A DNA stretch of 64,000 bases from an uncultured Alphaproteobacteria bacterium. Lineage in GTDB: Bacteria; Pseudomonadota; Alphaproteobacteria; RUG11792. Location of the stretch: positions 15,976 through 79,975 of the forward strand of contig CAJUOM010000002.1 of the NCBI GenBank assembly GCA_910588255.1, read 5' to 3'. Below, piece after piece: positions 45,205 to 54,373 of this stretch. Position 1 is the first letter of the stretch; the number at the start of each line of letters is the position of its first letter. The notes under the pieces are model-generated. The model made no database searches. It was not told where the DNA came from and saw nothing but the letters and a program-made list of their open reading frames with translations. Position numbers and translations under genes: made by a program.

Positions 45205-45399
45205 ATGAAATTAAAAACAAAAAGCAGTGCAAAAAAGCGTTTTCGTTTTACGGCTTCAGGTTTGGTAAAAACTGCACAATGTGGTAAACGCCATAATATG
45301 CGTAAAAGGGGCAATAAAATGCTGAGAAATGCCAGAGGGATGACTTTGATGCATCCAAGCGATGCCAAGAAAGTCTCAACTTTTTATTTTCATGTATAA
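45205..45399 (+). CDS. rpmI: 50S ribosomal protein L35
   Basis: 64 residues: KLKTKSSAKKRFRFTASGLV, then GKRHNMRKRGNKMLRNARGM. The ribosome-binding site AGGA precedes the ATG. Follows tRNA-Leu by 29 bases and precedes rplT by 18. infC, the usual first gene, is absent. Confidence 0.95.
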   Translation: MKLKTKSSAKKRFRFTASGLVKTAQCGKRHNMRKRGNKMLRNARGMTLMHPSDAKKVSTFYFHV

Positions 45400-45417
45400 T
45401 TTTTAGGAGATTTATTT

Positions 45418-45855
45418 ATGGCACGTGTAAAAAGAGGTATGACAGCACATGCAAGACACAGAAAAGTTTTGACTTTATCAAAAGGATTCAGAGGCCGCTC
45501 TTCAACTTGCTTTAGACCAGCTCTTGAGAGATTAGAAAAATCTTGGCAATATGCTTATAGAGACAGGAAAGTAAAGAAAAGAGAAATGAGAGCACTTTGG
45601 ATTCAAAGAATTAATGCTGCAGTCAGAGAATTCGGTTTGAAATATTCAACATTTATCAATAGATTATCAAAGGCAAAGATCTCTATAGATAGAAAGATAT
45701 TAGCAAAATTTGCAGTAGAAAATCCTGAAATTTTAAAAAATTTAGTTTCTAAGATTCAAACCGGAAACACAGCTACTGATTCTTCTGAAAAATTAGCCCA
45801 ACAAGCTCTTGCAAAAAGGACAAGAACAACGAAAAAAGCTACAGTAGAGGCTTAG
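45418..45855 (+). CDS. rplT: 50S ribosomal protein L20
   Basis: Core of L20: ARVKRGMTAHARHRKVLTLS, GFRGRSSTCFRPALERLEKS, YRDRKVKKREMRALWIQRIN and AKFAVENPEILKNLV. It has 145 residues, including a C-terminal lysine/threonine-rich tail of about 25 not needed by the fold. AGGAG precedes the ATG. Confidence 0.97.
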   Translation: MARVKRGMTAHARHRKVLTLSKGFRGRSSTCFRPALERLEKSWQYAYRDRKVKKREMRALWIQRINAAVREFGLKYSTFINRLSKAKISIDRKILAKFAVENPEILKNLVSKIQTGNTATDSSEKLAQQALAKRTRTTKKATVEA

Positions 45856-45867
45856 TATGTGTTTTGA

Positions 45868-45951
45868 GCGGTCGTGGCGGAATTGGTAGACGCGCAGCGT
45901 TGAGGTCGCTGTGGAGAGATCCTGGAAGTTCGAGTCTTCTCGACCGCACCA
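45868..45951 (+). tRNA. tRNA-Leu (GAG)
   Basis: Acceptor GCGGTCG/CGACCGC, anticodon stem CAGCG/CGCTG with loop TTGAGGT (GAG), long variable arm, encoded CCA. Starts 12 bases after rplT. It is 84 bases long. Confidence 0.95.
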
Positions 45952-45966
45952 TTTAATGAGGCAGAT

Positions 45967-46461
45967 ATGAAAAGCTTTTTAAAAAAAGATATAAATTCTG
46001 TTAGAAATTTATTATTATCTGTTGCCTTTTTGGCAATCAGTTCAAAAGTTGTGGTTCCTTTGTATCCTGTCCCTATTACATTGCAAATGTTTGCTGTTTA
46101 TTTCTTAGGATTATTGCACACTCCTCGCGAATCATTTTCTGTTGTTTTATGTTGGCTTTTTATTGGTTCTATAGGCGTTCCGGTTTTTGCATCCAGTTTG
46201 GGAGGAATAAGCGGACCTACTGTTGGTTATTTGATTGGTATGTTATTTGGCACTCCTTTAATAAGTTTTCTGAAATCCAAAGGTATTTTGCTCATGATGT
46301 CATGCGTTGCATGTTATTTTGTGGTTCATATATTAGGATGTTTATGGTTGGCAAATTTTGTTGGCTTTGAAAATGTTATACAACTTGGCGTAATTCCTTT
46401 CATTGTTCCAGATTTGTTAAAAATGACTTTGGCCTGTTCTTTGGTTGCTTTGAAAAAATAG
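45967..46461 (+). CDS. bioY: Biotin transporter BioY
   Basis: S-component of a biotin ECF transporter; five to six membrane helices. Family motifs are VVPLYPVPITLQMFAVYFLG and FASSLGGISGPTVGYLIGM. 164 residues. No bioM/bioN or biotin synthesis gene lies nearby, fitting a biotin-dependent symbiont that relies on uptake for AccABCD. Follows tRNA-Leu(GAG) by 15 bases. Confidence 0.88.
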   Translation: MKSFLKKDINSVRNLLLSVAFLAISSKVVVPLYPVPITLQMFAVYFLGLLHTPRESFSVVLCWLFIGSIGVPVFASSLGGISGPTVGYLIGMLFGTPLISFLKSKGILLMMSCVACYFVVHILGCLWLANFVGFENVIQLGVIPFIVPDLLKMTLACSLVALKK

Positions 46462-46632
46462 TAATAAGTTTTTTATTTTATAACAGATATTCAAAGATTT
46501 ATTTATTCCCAATTTGTTGAAATGTAGTATTGCTGTTAATTTATGTAACAAATAGAAATTGGCAAAAATATTATTGAAAATTTGTAAACCAAAGTGTTAA
46601 TTTAATAAATTTTTGAATGTTCTAAACTTTTC

Positions 46633-46850
46633 CATATTATGAACTTTAATCGTTCATTTTTTTCTGCCTTTAACATTTCGAGAAATAAGCTCTTTGGCAA
46701 TGTTTCCTCACTTTAAATGCTTACTTAATTTGTTTTACATATATTCTTTCTCATTTTGGTTAAATGATTCTATCGTATTAGTCAAGTAATAAGCCTCTTA
46801 ACCTTCTCAAAATCATTCCAGAATATTGATAATTCCATTTACAAAACTCT
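46633..46850 (-). mobile_element. IS256-family transposase relic, second copy
   Basis: On the minus strand: ELSIFWNDFEKVKRLIT, then after a frame break TNTIESFN, aligning with the IS256 segment ...FFxYPxEIRRxIYTTNxIESxN. Stops and indels are frequent. The nucleotide sequence is recognisably related to the relic at 4790. The rest of 46462-46878 shows nothing else. Confidence 0.65.
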
Positions 46851-46878
46851 ATATGGTTTCCTGGCACGACTTTCGGAG

Positions 46879-47598
46879 TTATTTCTTTAACTTTTTTATT
46901 GCTTCTATCAAAGTTTTATGAGCTTTTTGTGTATTTGGAGTATCAAATGCATCGCTATGAGCATGATTTGCATATCTGTCCATATAATTCAATGCTATAT
47001 CATGACTCTTTTCAAGATTTTTTAATCCATATGCAAAATTTGCAACAGATGAAGGATCTCTATCGGCTTCTTCTTTCATAAATGCATCAACAGCTTCAGC
47101 ATCTTCATTTTTTGCCCAATCGTCAATAGCTTTTTGTTCTTCACGATGTTGCAGAGCTTCCAGCAAAATTGATGAATCTACATCGTCAGAATCTGTTAAA
47201 TCTATTGAAAGATACCTTTTTACTAATTCTTGTATAGCTGCTTTTGGAGTTATACCAGCTATAGTTGCTGGAGATTTCGCAATTGTTCGAACTATATCAA
47301 AAGGTAGCCTTTTTACATCAGCAGGAGATTTATCAATCTCTAATTCTTTTCCACTTCTGTTTTCAAGTTCTTTTAATGCCATTTCTGGAGTAATCTTATA
47401 TATCATTTCATTTTTGGTAATTATTAATCTCAATATATCGGAGTGTATTTCTTCTATCTTCGTTATATATTTATGTGCATTTGCTTGATCCATTGGAGAT
47501 ATATTATTTTTATGCTCGCTAAAAAGTATTGTAATTCCAATACCTGTGATACTTAATACCATAATCCATGAAAGTATTGTTCTTTTTTCATTATTCAC
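46879..47598 (-). CDS. Membrane-anchored hypothetical protein
   Basis: One N-terminal membrane segment (TILSWIMVLSITGIGITILF), then about 210 acidic, helix-rich residues. Two similar short units occur: YKITPEMALKELENRSGKEL and AGITPKAAIQELVKRYLSID, spaced about 55 residues apart. No known family; probably faces the periplasm. It lies alone, downstream of an IS relic. Confidence 0.65.
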   Translation of the reverse strand: MNNEKRTILSWIMVLSITGIGITILFSEHKNNISPMDQANAHKYITKIEEIHSDILRLIITKNEMIYKITPEMALKELENRSGKELEIDKSPADVKRLPFDIVRTIAKSPATIAGITPKAAIQELVKRYLSIDLTDSDDVDSSILLEALQHREEQKAIDDWAKNEDAEAVDAFMKEEADRDPSSVANFAYGLKNLEKSHDIALNYMDRYANHAHSDAFDTPNTQKAHKTLIEAIKKLKK

Positions 47599-48149
47599 CT
47601 TTTTTTGCAGTTTTGGTTTCTTTAAATTAAAGTTTATTCAGAAAAAGTTAAAAAATAGTTAATTTATGAAAAATATTTTATAAAATTTTTGCTAATTTAT
47701 TACAAAAAACAAACTAATATCTCAAAACAGGAAAGCATTAGCAAAGAGCTTAGTCTTTGGAATAAAGTGGAAAAAATGAACCACTAAAATTCATTAGATA
47801 TAAGTATGATCTCAAATAAACTCAGTTCTAATTATCATTTTAAACTTATGGGGGAATTTAAGAATTTTAAATAGCAAGTGAGGCTTTTTTTATATCTTAC
47901 GAATGCTTAGCATAATGTAATAAGATATGCTTAAGCATGTGACGTGTAGTATTTGGATATTATTAGTAAATTTTTGCCACATCTGTGCAACAATGTAGCA
48001 CTAGAAAGCGAAAAAATCTCTAATTTTTAGAGCTTTAGAATTTGACGTATATGGAAGTATGTACACTAATCAATTTTACAATTTTGATACACAAAACCCT
48101 AGATTGTTTTAATTATTTTTTAATTAGAAAAAAGAGAACTCATCTCTTT
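47599..48149. other. Intergenic stretch without recognisable gene
   Basis: AT-rich. Contains a degenerate R-like sequence at 48010-48045 (AAAAAATCTCTAATTTTTAG then AGCTTTAGAATTTGAC). I see no supported gene, tRNA or strong terminator. Confidence 0.6.
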
Positions 48150-49409
48150 TCATGAGTTCATTGAGCTGAAAAAATCCTCGTTAGTTTTCGAATACTTCAA
48201 TTTTTCAGTCAAGAATTCCATGGCCTCAATTGTGCCCATTGGGTTCAGTATTCTACGCAAAATCCACATTTTTGACATTTTATTCTTATCTTTAACCAGC
48301 AATTCTTCTTTTCTTGTTCCTGATCTATTGATATCAATAGCTGGAAAAACGCGTTTATCTGAAAGTTTTCTATCCAAAACTATTTCTGAATTACCAGTTC
48401 CCTTGAACTCCTCAAAAATAACATCATCCATTCTGGATCCAGTTTCAACTAGTGCTGTTGCAATAATTGTCAAAGATCCTCCTTCTTCGATATTTCTTGC
48501 TGCTCCAAAGAATCTTTTAGGTCGTTGAAGTGCATTTGAATCAACTCCACCTGTAAGCACTTTTCCAGAGGATGGGACAACTGTGTTATAAGCACGAGCT
48601 AGACGAGTTATGGAATCTAACAATATTACAACATCTTTTTTGTGTTCGACAAGTCGTTTTGCTTTTTCAATAACCATTTCCGTCACTTGAACATGCCTTG
48701 ATGCTGGCTCATCAAAAGTTGAGCTCACGACTTCTCCATTCACAGAACGTTGCATATCAGTGACCTCTTCAGGACGCTCATCTATCAATAAAACTATCAA
48801 ATAAATATTCTTGAATTTTTCCGTAATAGATTGTGCTATGGTTTGAAGCATAACGGTTTTTCCCGTTCTTGGGGGAGCTACAATTAATGCTCTTTGGCCT
48901 TTTCCTATTGGAGAAACTAAGTCTATAACCCTTTGAGTAAAACCATCCTTTCCTGGATGATCCAGTTCCAAACTAAGCATTTCTTCAGGATAAAGTGGAG
49001 TTAAGTTATCAAAGTTGGTTCGTCTCTTTATATTTTCAAGATCCTCAAAATTAACTTTTTGTATTTTTAGAACCGAAGAATATCTTTCTGTTTCTTTTGG
49101 AGCTTTTATTTGGCATTCGATTGTATCTCCTGTTTTTAATCCAAGCTTCTTTATGAAAGATGGGGCAACATAAACATCATCTGGGCCCGGTAGATAATTC
49201 GATTCAGGAGATCTCAAAAATCCGAAACCATCTTGAAGAACTTCCAAAACACCTGTACTAAAAATTGGAATATCTGCTTCTGAGACTTTTTTTAGTATGG
49301 AAAAGACGAGATCTTGTTTTCTCATTAAATGAGGATTTTCGACATTATGTTCAATTGCACATTCCAATAAACTTGATAATGATTTTGCTTTTAATTCTTG
49401 AAGATTCAT
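48150..49409 (-). CDS. rho: Transcription termination factor Rho
   Basis: RNA-dependent hexameric helicase. N-terminal MNLQELKAKSLSSLLECA, cold-shock RNA-binding domain VLEVLQDGFGFLRSPESNYL, Walker A IVAPPRTGKTVMLQ, LIDERPEEVTDMQRSV, Q-loop LLDSITRLARAYNTV and R-loop GGVDSNALQRPKRFFGAARN. 419 residues from ATG at 49409. The frame is open 36 codons further upstream but that part is not Rho-like. Confidence 0.96.
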   Translation of the reverse strand: MNLQELKAKSLSSLLECAIEHNVENPHLMRKQDLVFSILKKVSEADIPIFSTGVLEVLQDGFGFLRSPESNYLPGPDDVYVAPSFIKKLGLKTGDTIECQIKAPKETERYSSVLKIQKVNFEDLENIKRRTNFDNLTPLYPEEMLSLELDHPGKDGFTQRVIDLVSPIGKGQRALIVAPPRTGKTVMLQTIAQSITEKFKNIYLIVLLIDERPEEVTDMQRSVNGEVVSSTFDEPASRHVQVTEMVIEKAKRLVEHKKDVVILLDSITRLARAYNTVVPSSGKVLTGGVDSNALQRPKRFFGAARNIEEGGSLTIIATALVETGSRMDDVIFEEFKGTGNSEIVLDRKLSDKRVFPAIDINRSGTRKEELLVKDKNKMSKMWILRRILNPMGTIEAMEFLTEKLKYSKTNEDFFSSMNS

Positions 49410-49555
49410 TCTTCCTACTTTCTTTAAATATGATACCTTATCATCTGTGATTTTGTTTTGATGAAAAGAAAATTGTTGATAACTATCGCAAAATGCGGTA
49501 CATATATAATGTAACATGGTTTTAAAAATAAAAAAACATTTTTTTTGGTGATTTT

Positions 49556-49774
49556 ATGAAAAAAAATATTCATCCCGAATATCACACTATCTCCGTTGTC
49601 ATGACAAACGGAGAGAAATTTGAAACGAAATCTACATTTGGAAAAGAAGGGGATACGATTAACTTAGATATCGATCCTTTTTCACATCCTGCTTGGACCG
49701 GTTCTGGACAAAAGCTTGTTGATACAGCTGGACAAATAAGCAAGTTTAATAAGAGATATAATATCAAAGGTTAA
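49556..49774 (+). CDS. rpmE: 50S ribosomal protein L31
   Basis: 72 residues: MKKNIHPEYHTISVVMTNGE, then IDPFSHPAWTGSGQKLVDTA and GQISKFNKRYN. It lacks the CxxC zinc cysteines and so is the C-minus form. GGTGATTTT precedes the ATG. Confidence 0.94.
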   Translation: MKKNIHPEYHTISVVMTNGEKFETKSTFGKEGDTINLDIDPFSHPAWTGSGQKLVDTAGQISKFNKRYNIKG

Positions 49775-49807
49775 TTTTGAAAGTTATAACATACTTCATA
49801 TATCTCA

Positions 49808-49836
49808 TTGACAAGATGCGGGAATTATGTTTTAAT
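49808..49836 (+). promoter_or_regulatory. Promoter of rpsD
   Basis: TTGACA, a 17-base spacer and TTTAAT, about 52 bases before the rpsD ATG. Confidence 0.65.
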
Positions 49837-49888
49837 TAATATGTTTAAATGAAAGTTAGTAAAATTTTATAGAGGTTATTTCCTAAAT

Positions 49889-50503
49889 ATGGCAAAAAGA
49901 GTCAATGCAAAATACAAAATAGACAGAAGGCTTGGTGTGAATCTGTGGGGACGTGCGAAAAGTCCGTTTAACATAAGAAATTATGCCCCTGGAGAACATG
50001 GAAAAAACAAATCAAAACCTTCTGATTATTGCATTCAATTGCATGCAAAACAGAAACTGAAAGGTTATTATGGCAATATAGGCGAAAAGCAGTTCAGAAA
50101 GATTTATCAGGAGGCAGTTAGAAGACGTGGAGATACTTCTGAAAATCTAATAGAGTTACTTGAAAGAAGACTCGATGCCGTTGTTTACCGTATGAAATTT
50201 GCAATAACTGTTTTTGCTGCAAGGCAATTAATTAATCATGGTCATATAGCTGTAAATGGTAAAAAAGTTGACATTCCATCTTATAGATTAAAAGATGGTG
50301 ATGAGGTTTCCATAATTGGAAAAATGAAAGACAATGAAAATACCCAAGCAGCAATTAATACCTCAGAGAGAGATACACCAGATTATTGTGATGTTGATGC
50401 CAAAACATTAAAAGGGAAATTTATAAGAGCCCCGAAATTGGCAGATGTCCCTTATCCGGTGTCTATGGAACCAAATCTCGTAGTCGAGTTTTATTCCAGA
50501 TAA
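49889..50503 (+). CDS. rpsD: 30S ribosomal protein S4
   Basis: Primary 16S rRNA binder. Residues 20-60 match S4 (LWGRAKSPFNIRNYAPGEHG, KQKLKGYYGNIGEKQFRKIY), followed by the S4 RNA-binding domain RRLDAVVYRMKFAITVFAAR and INHGHIAVNGKKVDIPSYRL. 204 residues. lolA starts 8 bases later. Confidence 0.97.
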   Translation: MAKRVNAKYKIDRRLGVNLWGRAKSPFNIRNYAPGEHGKNKSKPSDYCIQLHAKQKLKGYYGNIGEKQFRKIYQEAVRRRGDTSENLIELLERRLDAVVYRMKFAITVFAARQLINHGHIAVNGKKVDIPSYRLKDGDEVSIIGKMKDNENTQAAINTSERDTPDYCDVDAKTLKGKFIRAPKLADVPYPVSMEPNLVVEFYSR

Positions 50504-50511
50504 CATTAATA

Positions 50512-51129
50512 ATGTTATTTAGTTTTTCTTCTTTAACTTCTTCCTTAAGCCGGTATTTTTTAATACCGGCTTTGTTTTTTTCTATTTCAGCAAAAGATCT
50601 TTCAACTCAAATTGAAAATTACTTAAAAGGTATAAATTTTATTTCTGCAGATTTTGAACAAATATTAAATACAGGAAAAATTTATGAGGGACATTTTTGG
50701 CTAGCGAAAAGAGGCAAAACAAAAGCAAAAATTGAATATACCAAAGGTTTAAATCAGGATATATTCATTAATGATGCATATATAACTATTATAGATAAAA
50801 AAACAAACAAAAAATATACAAATTTAATTTCACAAACTCCAATATATTCTGTTTTAACGGGGAAATTAAGTTTATCAAAAGAAAAATATAAAATTATAGA
50901 AAACAATAAAAACATTCTTCGATTAGTAATAGAAAAATCCTCTTCATTTGGGGGAATAAGTATTATGCTTGTTTTTTCAAAATACCAAAATGGAAATATA
51001 AAAAATTTAGAAGCGTGGATTATTAATGACGGAAAAAATGAAACATTATTCAGTTTCGATCCTGAAAATTTATCAGTAAATGATGAAAAAAAAGTTCCAG
51101 AATCAATTTTTACTTTTAAAAGTAGATAA
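50512..51129 (+). CDS. lolA: Outer-membrane lipoprotein carrier protein LolA
   Basis: Periplasmic chaperone that carries lipoproteins from LolCDE to the outer membrane. Signal peptide over residues 1-28 (FLIPALFFSISAKD), then the LolA pattern IENYLKGINFISADFEQILN, GHFWLAKRGKTKAKIEYTKG, TPIYSVLTGKLSL and LEAWIINDGKNETLFSF. 205 residues. The bases that encode the signal peptide also form a strong terminator hairpin (50547-50581). Works with LolD at 8761. Confidence 0.85.
   Translation: MLFSFSSLTSSLSRYFLIPALFFSISAKDLSTQIENYLKGINFISADFEQILNTGKIYEGHFWLAKRGKTKAKIEYTKGLNQDIFINDAYITIIDKKTNKKYTNLISQTPIYSVLTGKLSLSKEKYKIIENNKNILRLVIEKSSSFGGISIMLVFSKYQNGNIKNLEAWIINDGKNETLFSFDPENLSVNDEKKVPESIFTFKSR
50547..50581 (+). 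terminator. Rho-independent terminator inside the lolA signal-peptide codons
   Basis: AAGCCGGTATT (50547-50557), loop TTTT, AATACCGGCTT (50562-50572), then TGTTTTTTT. This 11-bp perfect stem with T-tract ends the rpsD transcript, yet lies 35 bases inside lolA. Confidence 0.85.
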
Positions 51130-51174
51130 ATTTATTTTAACATAAAATAAGAGGGATAAGTTTTTGAGTTAGAT

Positions 51175-51828
51175 ATGCGTATTGCAGCTTCTCTTTTATC
51201 TTGTGATTTATTAAATATTGAATCAGAAATTAAACTTTTGAAAAAAGCGGGAATAGCTGCTGTTCACATAGATATTATGGATGGGCATTTTGTTCCGAAT
51301 ATCGCTTTTGGAATAGATATAATAAAACAAATTGCAAAAATTTCTGAATTACCTATTTCCGTGCACCTTATGATAGACAATCCTGAGCAATTCATAGATA
51401 TTGTATCATATTATAATGTAGATTATTTGATTATTCATACGGAAAATTCAAGAAATGTAGAGAATCTTATGAATCGTATAAAAAACAAAGGCATTGGCTG
51501 CGGAATAGCTATAAATCCACAAACCCAAATTAATTCTATTCGAAGATATCTAGAAAAATGTGATTTAGCATTAGTTATGGGAGTTCATCCAGGATTTGGA
51601 GGACAAACTCTCATTTCATCAACTTTGAAGAAAATACAACAAATAAAAAGCATTAAACATGATATTATTGTTGGAATAGATGGTGGAATAAATGATAAAA
51701 CTATTTCTCTTGTAAACAAAGAAAAACCTGATATACTTATTGTCGGAAGCTATTTGTTCGATAGCGAAAAAGAAAATAAACTCGAAAGTATGAAAGAGAA
51801 AATAAAAGTTTTATGTCAGAAGGAATAG
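51175..51828 (+). CDS. rpe: Ribulose-phosphate 3-epimerase
   Basis: TIM-barrel enzyme of the pentose phosphate pathway. Motifs: IAASLLSCDLLNIESEIKLL, VHIDIMDGHFVPNIAFGIDI with metal His/Asp, LPISVHLMIDNPEQFID, ALVMGVHPGFGGQTLI and VGIDGGINDKT. 217 residues. The stop is overlapped by the heparinase gene (16 bases); rpe-heparinase is a common alphaproteobacterial gene pair. Confidence 0.96.
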   Translation: MRIAASLLSCDLLNIESEIKLLKKAGIAAVHIDIMDGHFVPNIAFGIDIIKQIAKISELPISVHLMIDNPEQFIDIVSYYNVDYLIIHTENSRNVENLMNRIKNKGIGCGIAINPQTQINSIRRYLEKCDLALVMGVHPGFGGQTLISSTLKKIQQIKSIKHDIIVGIDGGINDKTISLVNKEKPDILIVGSYLFDSEKENKLESMKEKIKVLCQKE

Positions 51829-53369
51829 AACGATTTAGAAATTTGTTGTATCTTTATAAAGCAGAATTTATAAAAAACAGTTTTTTCTATAGATTATCTT
51901 TAAACAGACGTTCTGATATTTTCGATACTTCAAAGTTTATTCCTGATCCGTGGGAAGGAAATCCAGATTCAGGAAAAAATATTTTAAATGGTGAATTTTA
52001 CAGTTTATTATTAAATCATCCCATAGATATATTAAACATATTTTCACAAAAAAAATGGAAAGAATCTAAATTTATTTCAGATTTTTTTTGGCTGAGAGAT
52101 ATACAGGCTATCGGAGGAAATAGTGGAAGAAAATATGCGCAAAATTTGATTTCGGCTTTTATCTCAAGCTATAAAAAAACTCGGAAATTTTGGAAATATG
52201 ATGAAATATGGAATTGTGCAACGCTTGGGGAACGAATCGTAAATTGGATTTTATCTTATACTTTTTTTGCTTCAGGGAGTAGTGATAACTTTCAAAAAAC
52301 ACTACTTTCATCAATAGATGAACAACTTTCTCATCTATTGAAATGTTATAAAGCAGAATTTAATCCTTATTCAAAATTGATGGCTTTGAAAGGTATTGTA
52401 TTCTGTTATTGTGTTATGAAGTTTCGTCACAAGAAAAAGATATTCTTATTAATTAATGAGATATGTGAACTTATTGATAATGCTAATAATTCTTTTCTTA
52501 AAATGTCACCGAAGGATTATTTTCATATTTTCAGAAGCCTCTTAGAAATTCGATTTATAGTAAAGATCAATAATATCAATTTACCCGATCTATTTTTAAC
52601 AACATTATCCAAGATGGCTGCGAATATTAGAGCTCTGCGACTAGGCAACGGGGAACTTTCTATGCATCCGAGAAATAGCAATGAAAATATGCTGTTTATT
52701 CCATCATCAAGAATAATAGATACAGCTCTTTCCATAGTGGACATAAAAGATAACGCTTCTTTGGATTTAGGATTCGATAGATTAGCAACGAAAAAATCAA
52801 CATTGATAATCAATACAAAAACATATAATATGAAATCGATATTTAATCCTCTAAAAGAACCAGGAATAAATATATTTGATTTTGAAGCTTCTTTTGGTAT
52901 GAATAAATTACTCCACCGCTCTGATATATCAGTTTTATATAATAATCACAGGATAAAATTAGGAAAAAATTCTCAAAACTTTTCAAAAAGAGAAATAAAA
53001 AATAACACACTATTATTTGAAGGTGAATCTCAATTTTTTAATAACTTCTTCAAATTCGCATTTAAAAGAGAATTAAAATGTTTTTCGAATTTCTCGAAAT
53101 TAGAAGGTAGAGAACTCATATTTTTATCGAAACCTAATACGGAATTTTTCGTTCGTTTTGTTTTTAATGAAAACGCAGAACTTTGTCAAACGGATGAAAG
53201 AGGAGTCTTGGTTATTTTTTCACAAACAGCCTATGATTTTAAATATATTTTTAATGATAAATTATCATTAAAAATTAGAAAACTGAAATTTCCAACAGTA
53301 GAAATAACTGCTATTTCTGATGGAAAAAATGAAATAGAATGTAATTGGACAATTGAAGAAAGAGAGTAA
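51813..53369 (+). CDS. Heparinase II/III family protein
   Basis: 518 residues. The helical N-terminal toroid includes SKFISDFFWLRDIQAIGGNS and WNCATLGERIVNWILSYTFF; the C-terminal beta-sandwich domain carries FDFEASFGMNKLLHRSDISV. These are the features of the alphaproteobacterial heparinase II/III-like proteins found next to rpe. The polysaccharide target is not known. It overlaps both rpe and holB. Confidence 0.85.
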   Translation: MSEGIERFRNLLYLYKAEFIKNSFFYRLSLNRRSDIFDTSKFIPDPWEGNPDSGKNILNGEFYSLLLNHPIDILNIFSQKKWKESKFISDFFWLRDIQAIGGNSGRKYAQNLISAFISSYKKTRKFWKYDEIWNCATLGERIVNWILSYTFFASGSSDNFQKTLLSSIDEQLSHLLKCYKAEFNPYSKLMALKGIVFCYCVMKFRHKKKIFLLINEICELIDNANNSFLKMSPKDYFHIFRSLLEIRFIVKINNINLPDLFLTTLSKMAANIRALRLGNGELSMHPRNSNENMLFIPSSRIIDTALSIVDIKDNASLDLGFDRLATKKSTLIINTKTYNMKSIFNPLKEPGINIFDFEASFGMNKLLHRSDISVLYNNHRIKLGKNSQNFSKREIKNNTLLFEGESQFFNNFFKFAFKRELKCFSNFSKLEGRELIFLSKPNTEFFVRFVFNENAELCQTDERGVLVIFSQTAYDFKYIFNDKLSLKIRKLKFPTVEITAISDGKNEIECNWTIEERE

Positions 53370-54126
53370 GCATTTGAAAAACCAGGGGATAATACATTAT
53401 GGATCAAGTGAAAATCTTGTGATAAAAACAGCTTTTGATATGGCTTTAGACTATCTCAGCAATGAAAATACAAATAAAGATATGCTTTCCAGATATATTT
53501 TTTCAAACACGTACCCGAACTTTTTCCATTTGAAAAAAAGTTCGGATGAAAATGAAATTTCTATAGAAAAATCGAGAGAAATAATTAACTTTCTATCTCA
53601 AAAACCAAGTTTAAACAGAAATAGAGCTGTATTAATCGAGAATTTTGAAGATATGTCACGTAATGCTGCAAATTCCATTTTAAAGATCCTTGAAGAACCA
53701 CCGTCAAATTCTATAATAATTTTAACCACAACACGATTATTTTCTATTCTACCAACTATCAGATCTAGATGTGTTAAATTTAGAGTAAAATCAGAAACTT
53801 CTCCAAACGCAATAAATTACTCAAATTCTTTAGAATTTGCAAAAGACAAGTTGAAGAATATTGATTCCAAATTGATTGAAAAATTTGATAAATTTATAAA
53901 CTCGGGTTGCGTTGATTGCATGACATTTGCTAAAGAAAACTCTGCAAACTTTATTGAGTTTTTAAAAACAGCTTTAATTTTTTGCTCACTCAAAGCATCA
54001 TTTGGGAATTTGGAATACGCCCAAAAATTATTATCCTTGCAAGAATTTTATAACTTGGCAGAATTAACTTATCCGGACAAACAAACTGCTATTATAGCAG
54101 TTTGTGAAATATTAAATAACAAATAA
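53353..54126 (+). CDS. holB: DNA polymerase III subunit delta-prime
   Basis: Clamp-loader subunit. The core reads SREIINFLSQKPSLNRNRAV, LIENFEDMSRNAANSILKIL, EEPPSNSIIILTTTRLFSIL and PTIRSRCVKF, the delta-prime sensor region with RSRC. The N-terminal nucleotide loop (IIHYGSSENLVIKTA) has lost a Walker A, as happens in non-ATPase delta-prime subunits. 257 residues, short. TTG start overlapping the previous gene by 17 bases. Confidence 0.85.
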   Translation: MKKESKHLKNQGIIHYGSSENLVIKTAFDMALDYLSNENTNKDMLSRYIFSNTYPNFFHLKKSSDENEISIEKSREIINFLSQKPSLNRNRAVLIENFEDMSRNAANSILKILEEPPSNSIIILTTTRLFSILPTIRSRCVKFRVKSETSPNAINYSNSLEFAKDKLKNIDSKLIEKFDKFINSGCVDCMTFAKENSANFIEFLKTALIFCSLKASFGNLEYAQKLLSLQEFYNLAELTYPDKQTAIIAVCEILNNK

Positions 54127-54132
54127 TTCCAG

Positions 54133-54173
54133 AAAAATATCTAAAATTTTATGGGACTTTTTATTTTTTGACA
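54133..54173 (-). repeat. AT-rich repeat core R, copy 7 (solo)
   Basis: AAAAATATCTAAAATTTTAT then GGGACTTTTTATTTTTTGAC directly after holB, without a hairpin; same orientation relative to the preceding gene as R3 after ligA. Confidence 0.8.
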
Positions 54174-54216
54174 AATTATTAAAAAATATCTTAACCTGAA
54201 TATAGATCAGATAAAT

Positions 54217-54292
54217 TGGTGGTCGCAACAGGACTCGAACCTGTGACAACTGCGATGTGAACGCAGTGCTCTACCAACTGAGCTATACGACC
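54217..54292 (-). tRNA. tRNA-Val (CAC)
   Basis: On the minus strand: acceptor GGTCGTA/TGCGACC, D-arm GCTCAGTTGGTAGAGC, anticodon stem CTGCG/CGCAG with loop TTCACAT (CAC), T-loop TTCGAGT, encoded CCA. 76 bases. It borders the capsid/holin region. Confidence 0.95.
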
Positions 54293-54373
54293 TGTTCACC
54301 AATACATATCATATTTGATCTTATCAAAAAAACATATTAAATTAAACAATTTTATTTTAAGGAGAAAAAAATT

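Noticed and set aside
49410..49517. N-terminal extension of Rho
   Set aside because: The 36 extra residues are unlike Rho, and MNLQELK at 49409 is the family start.
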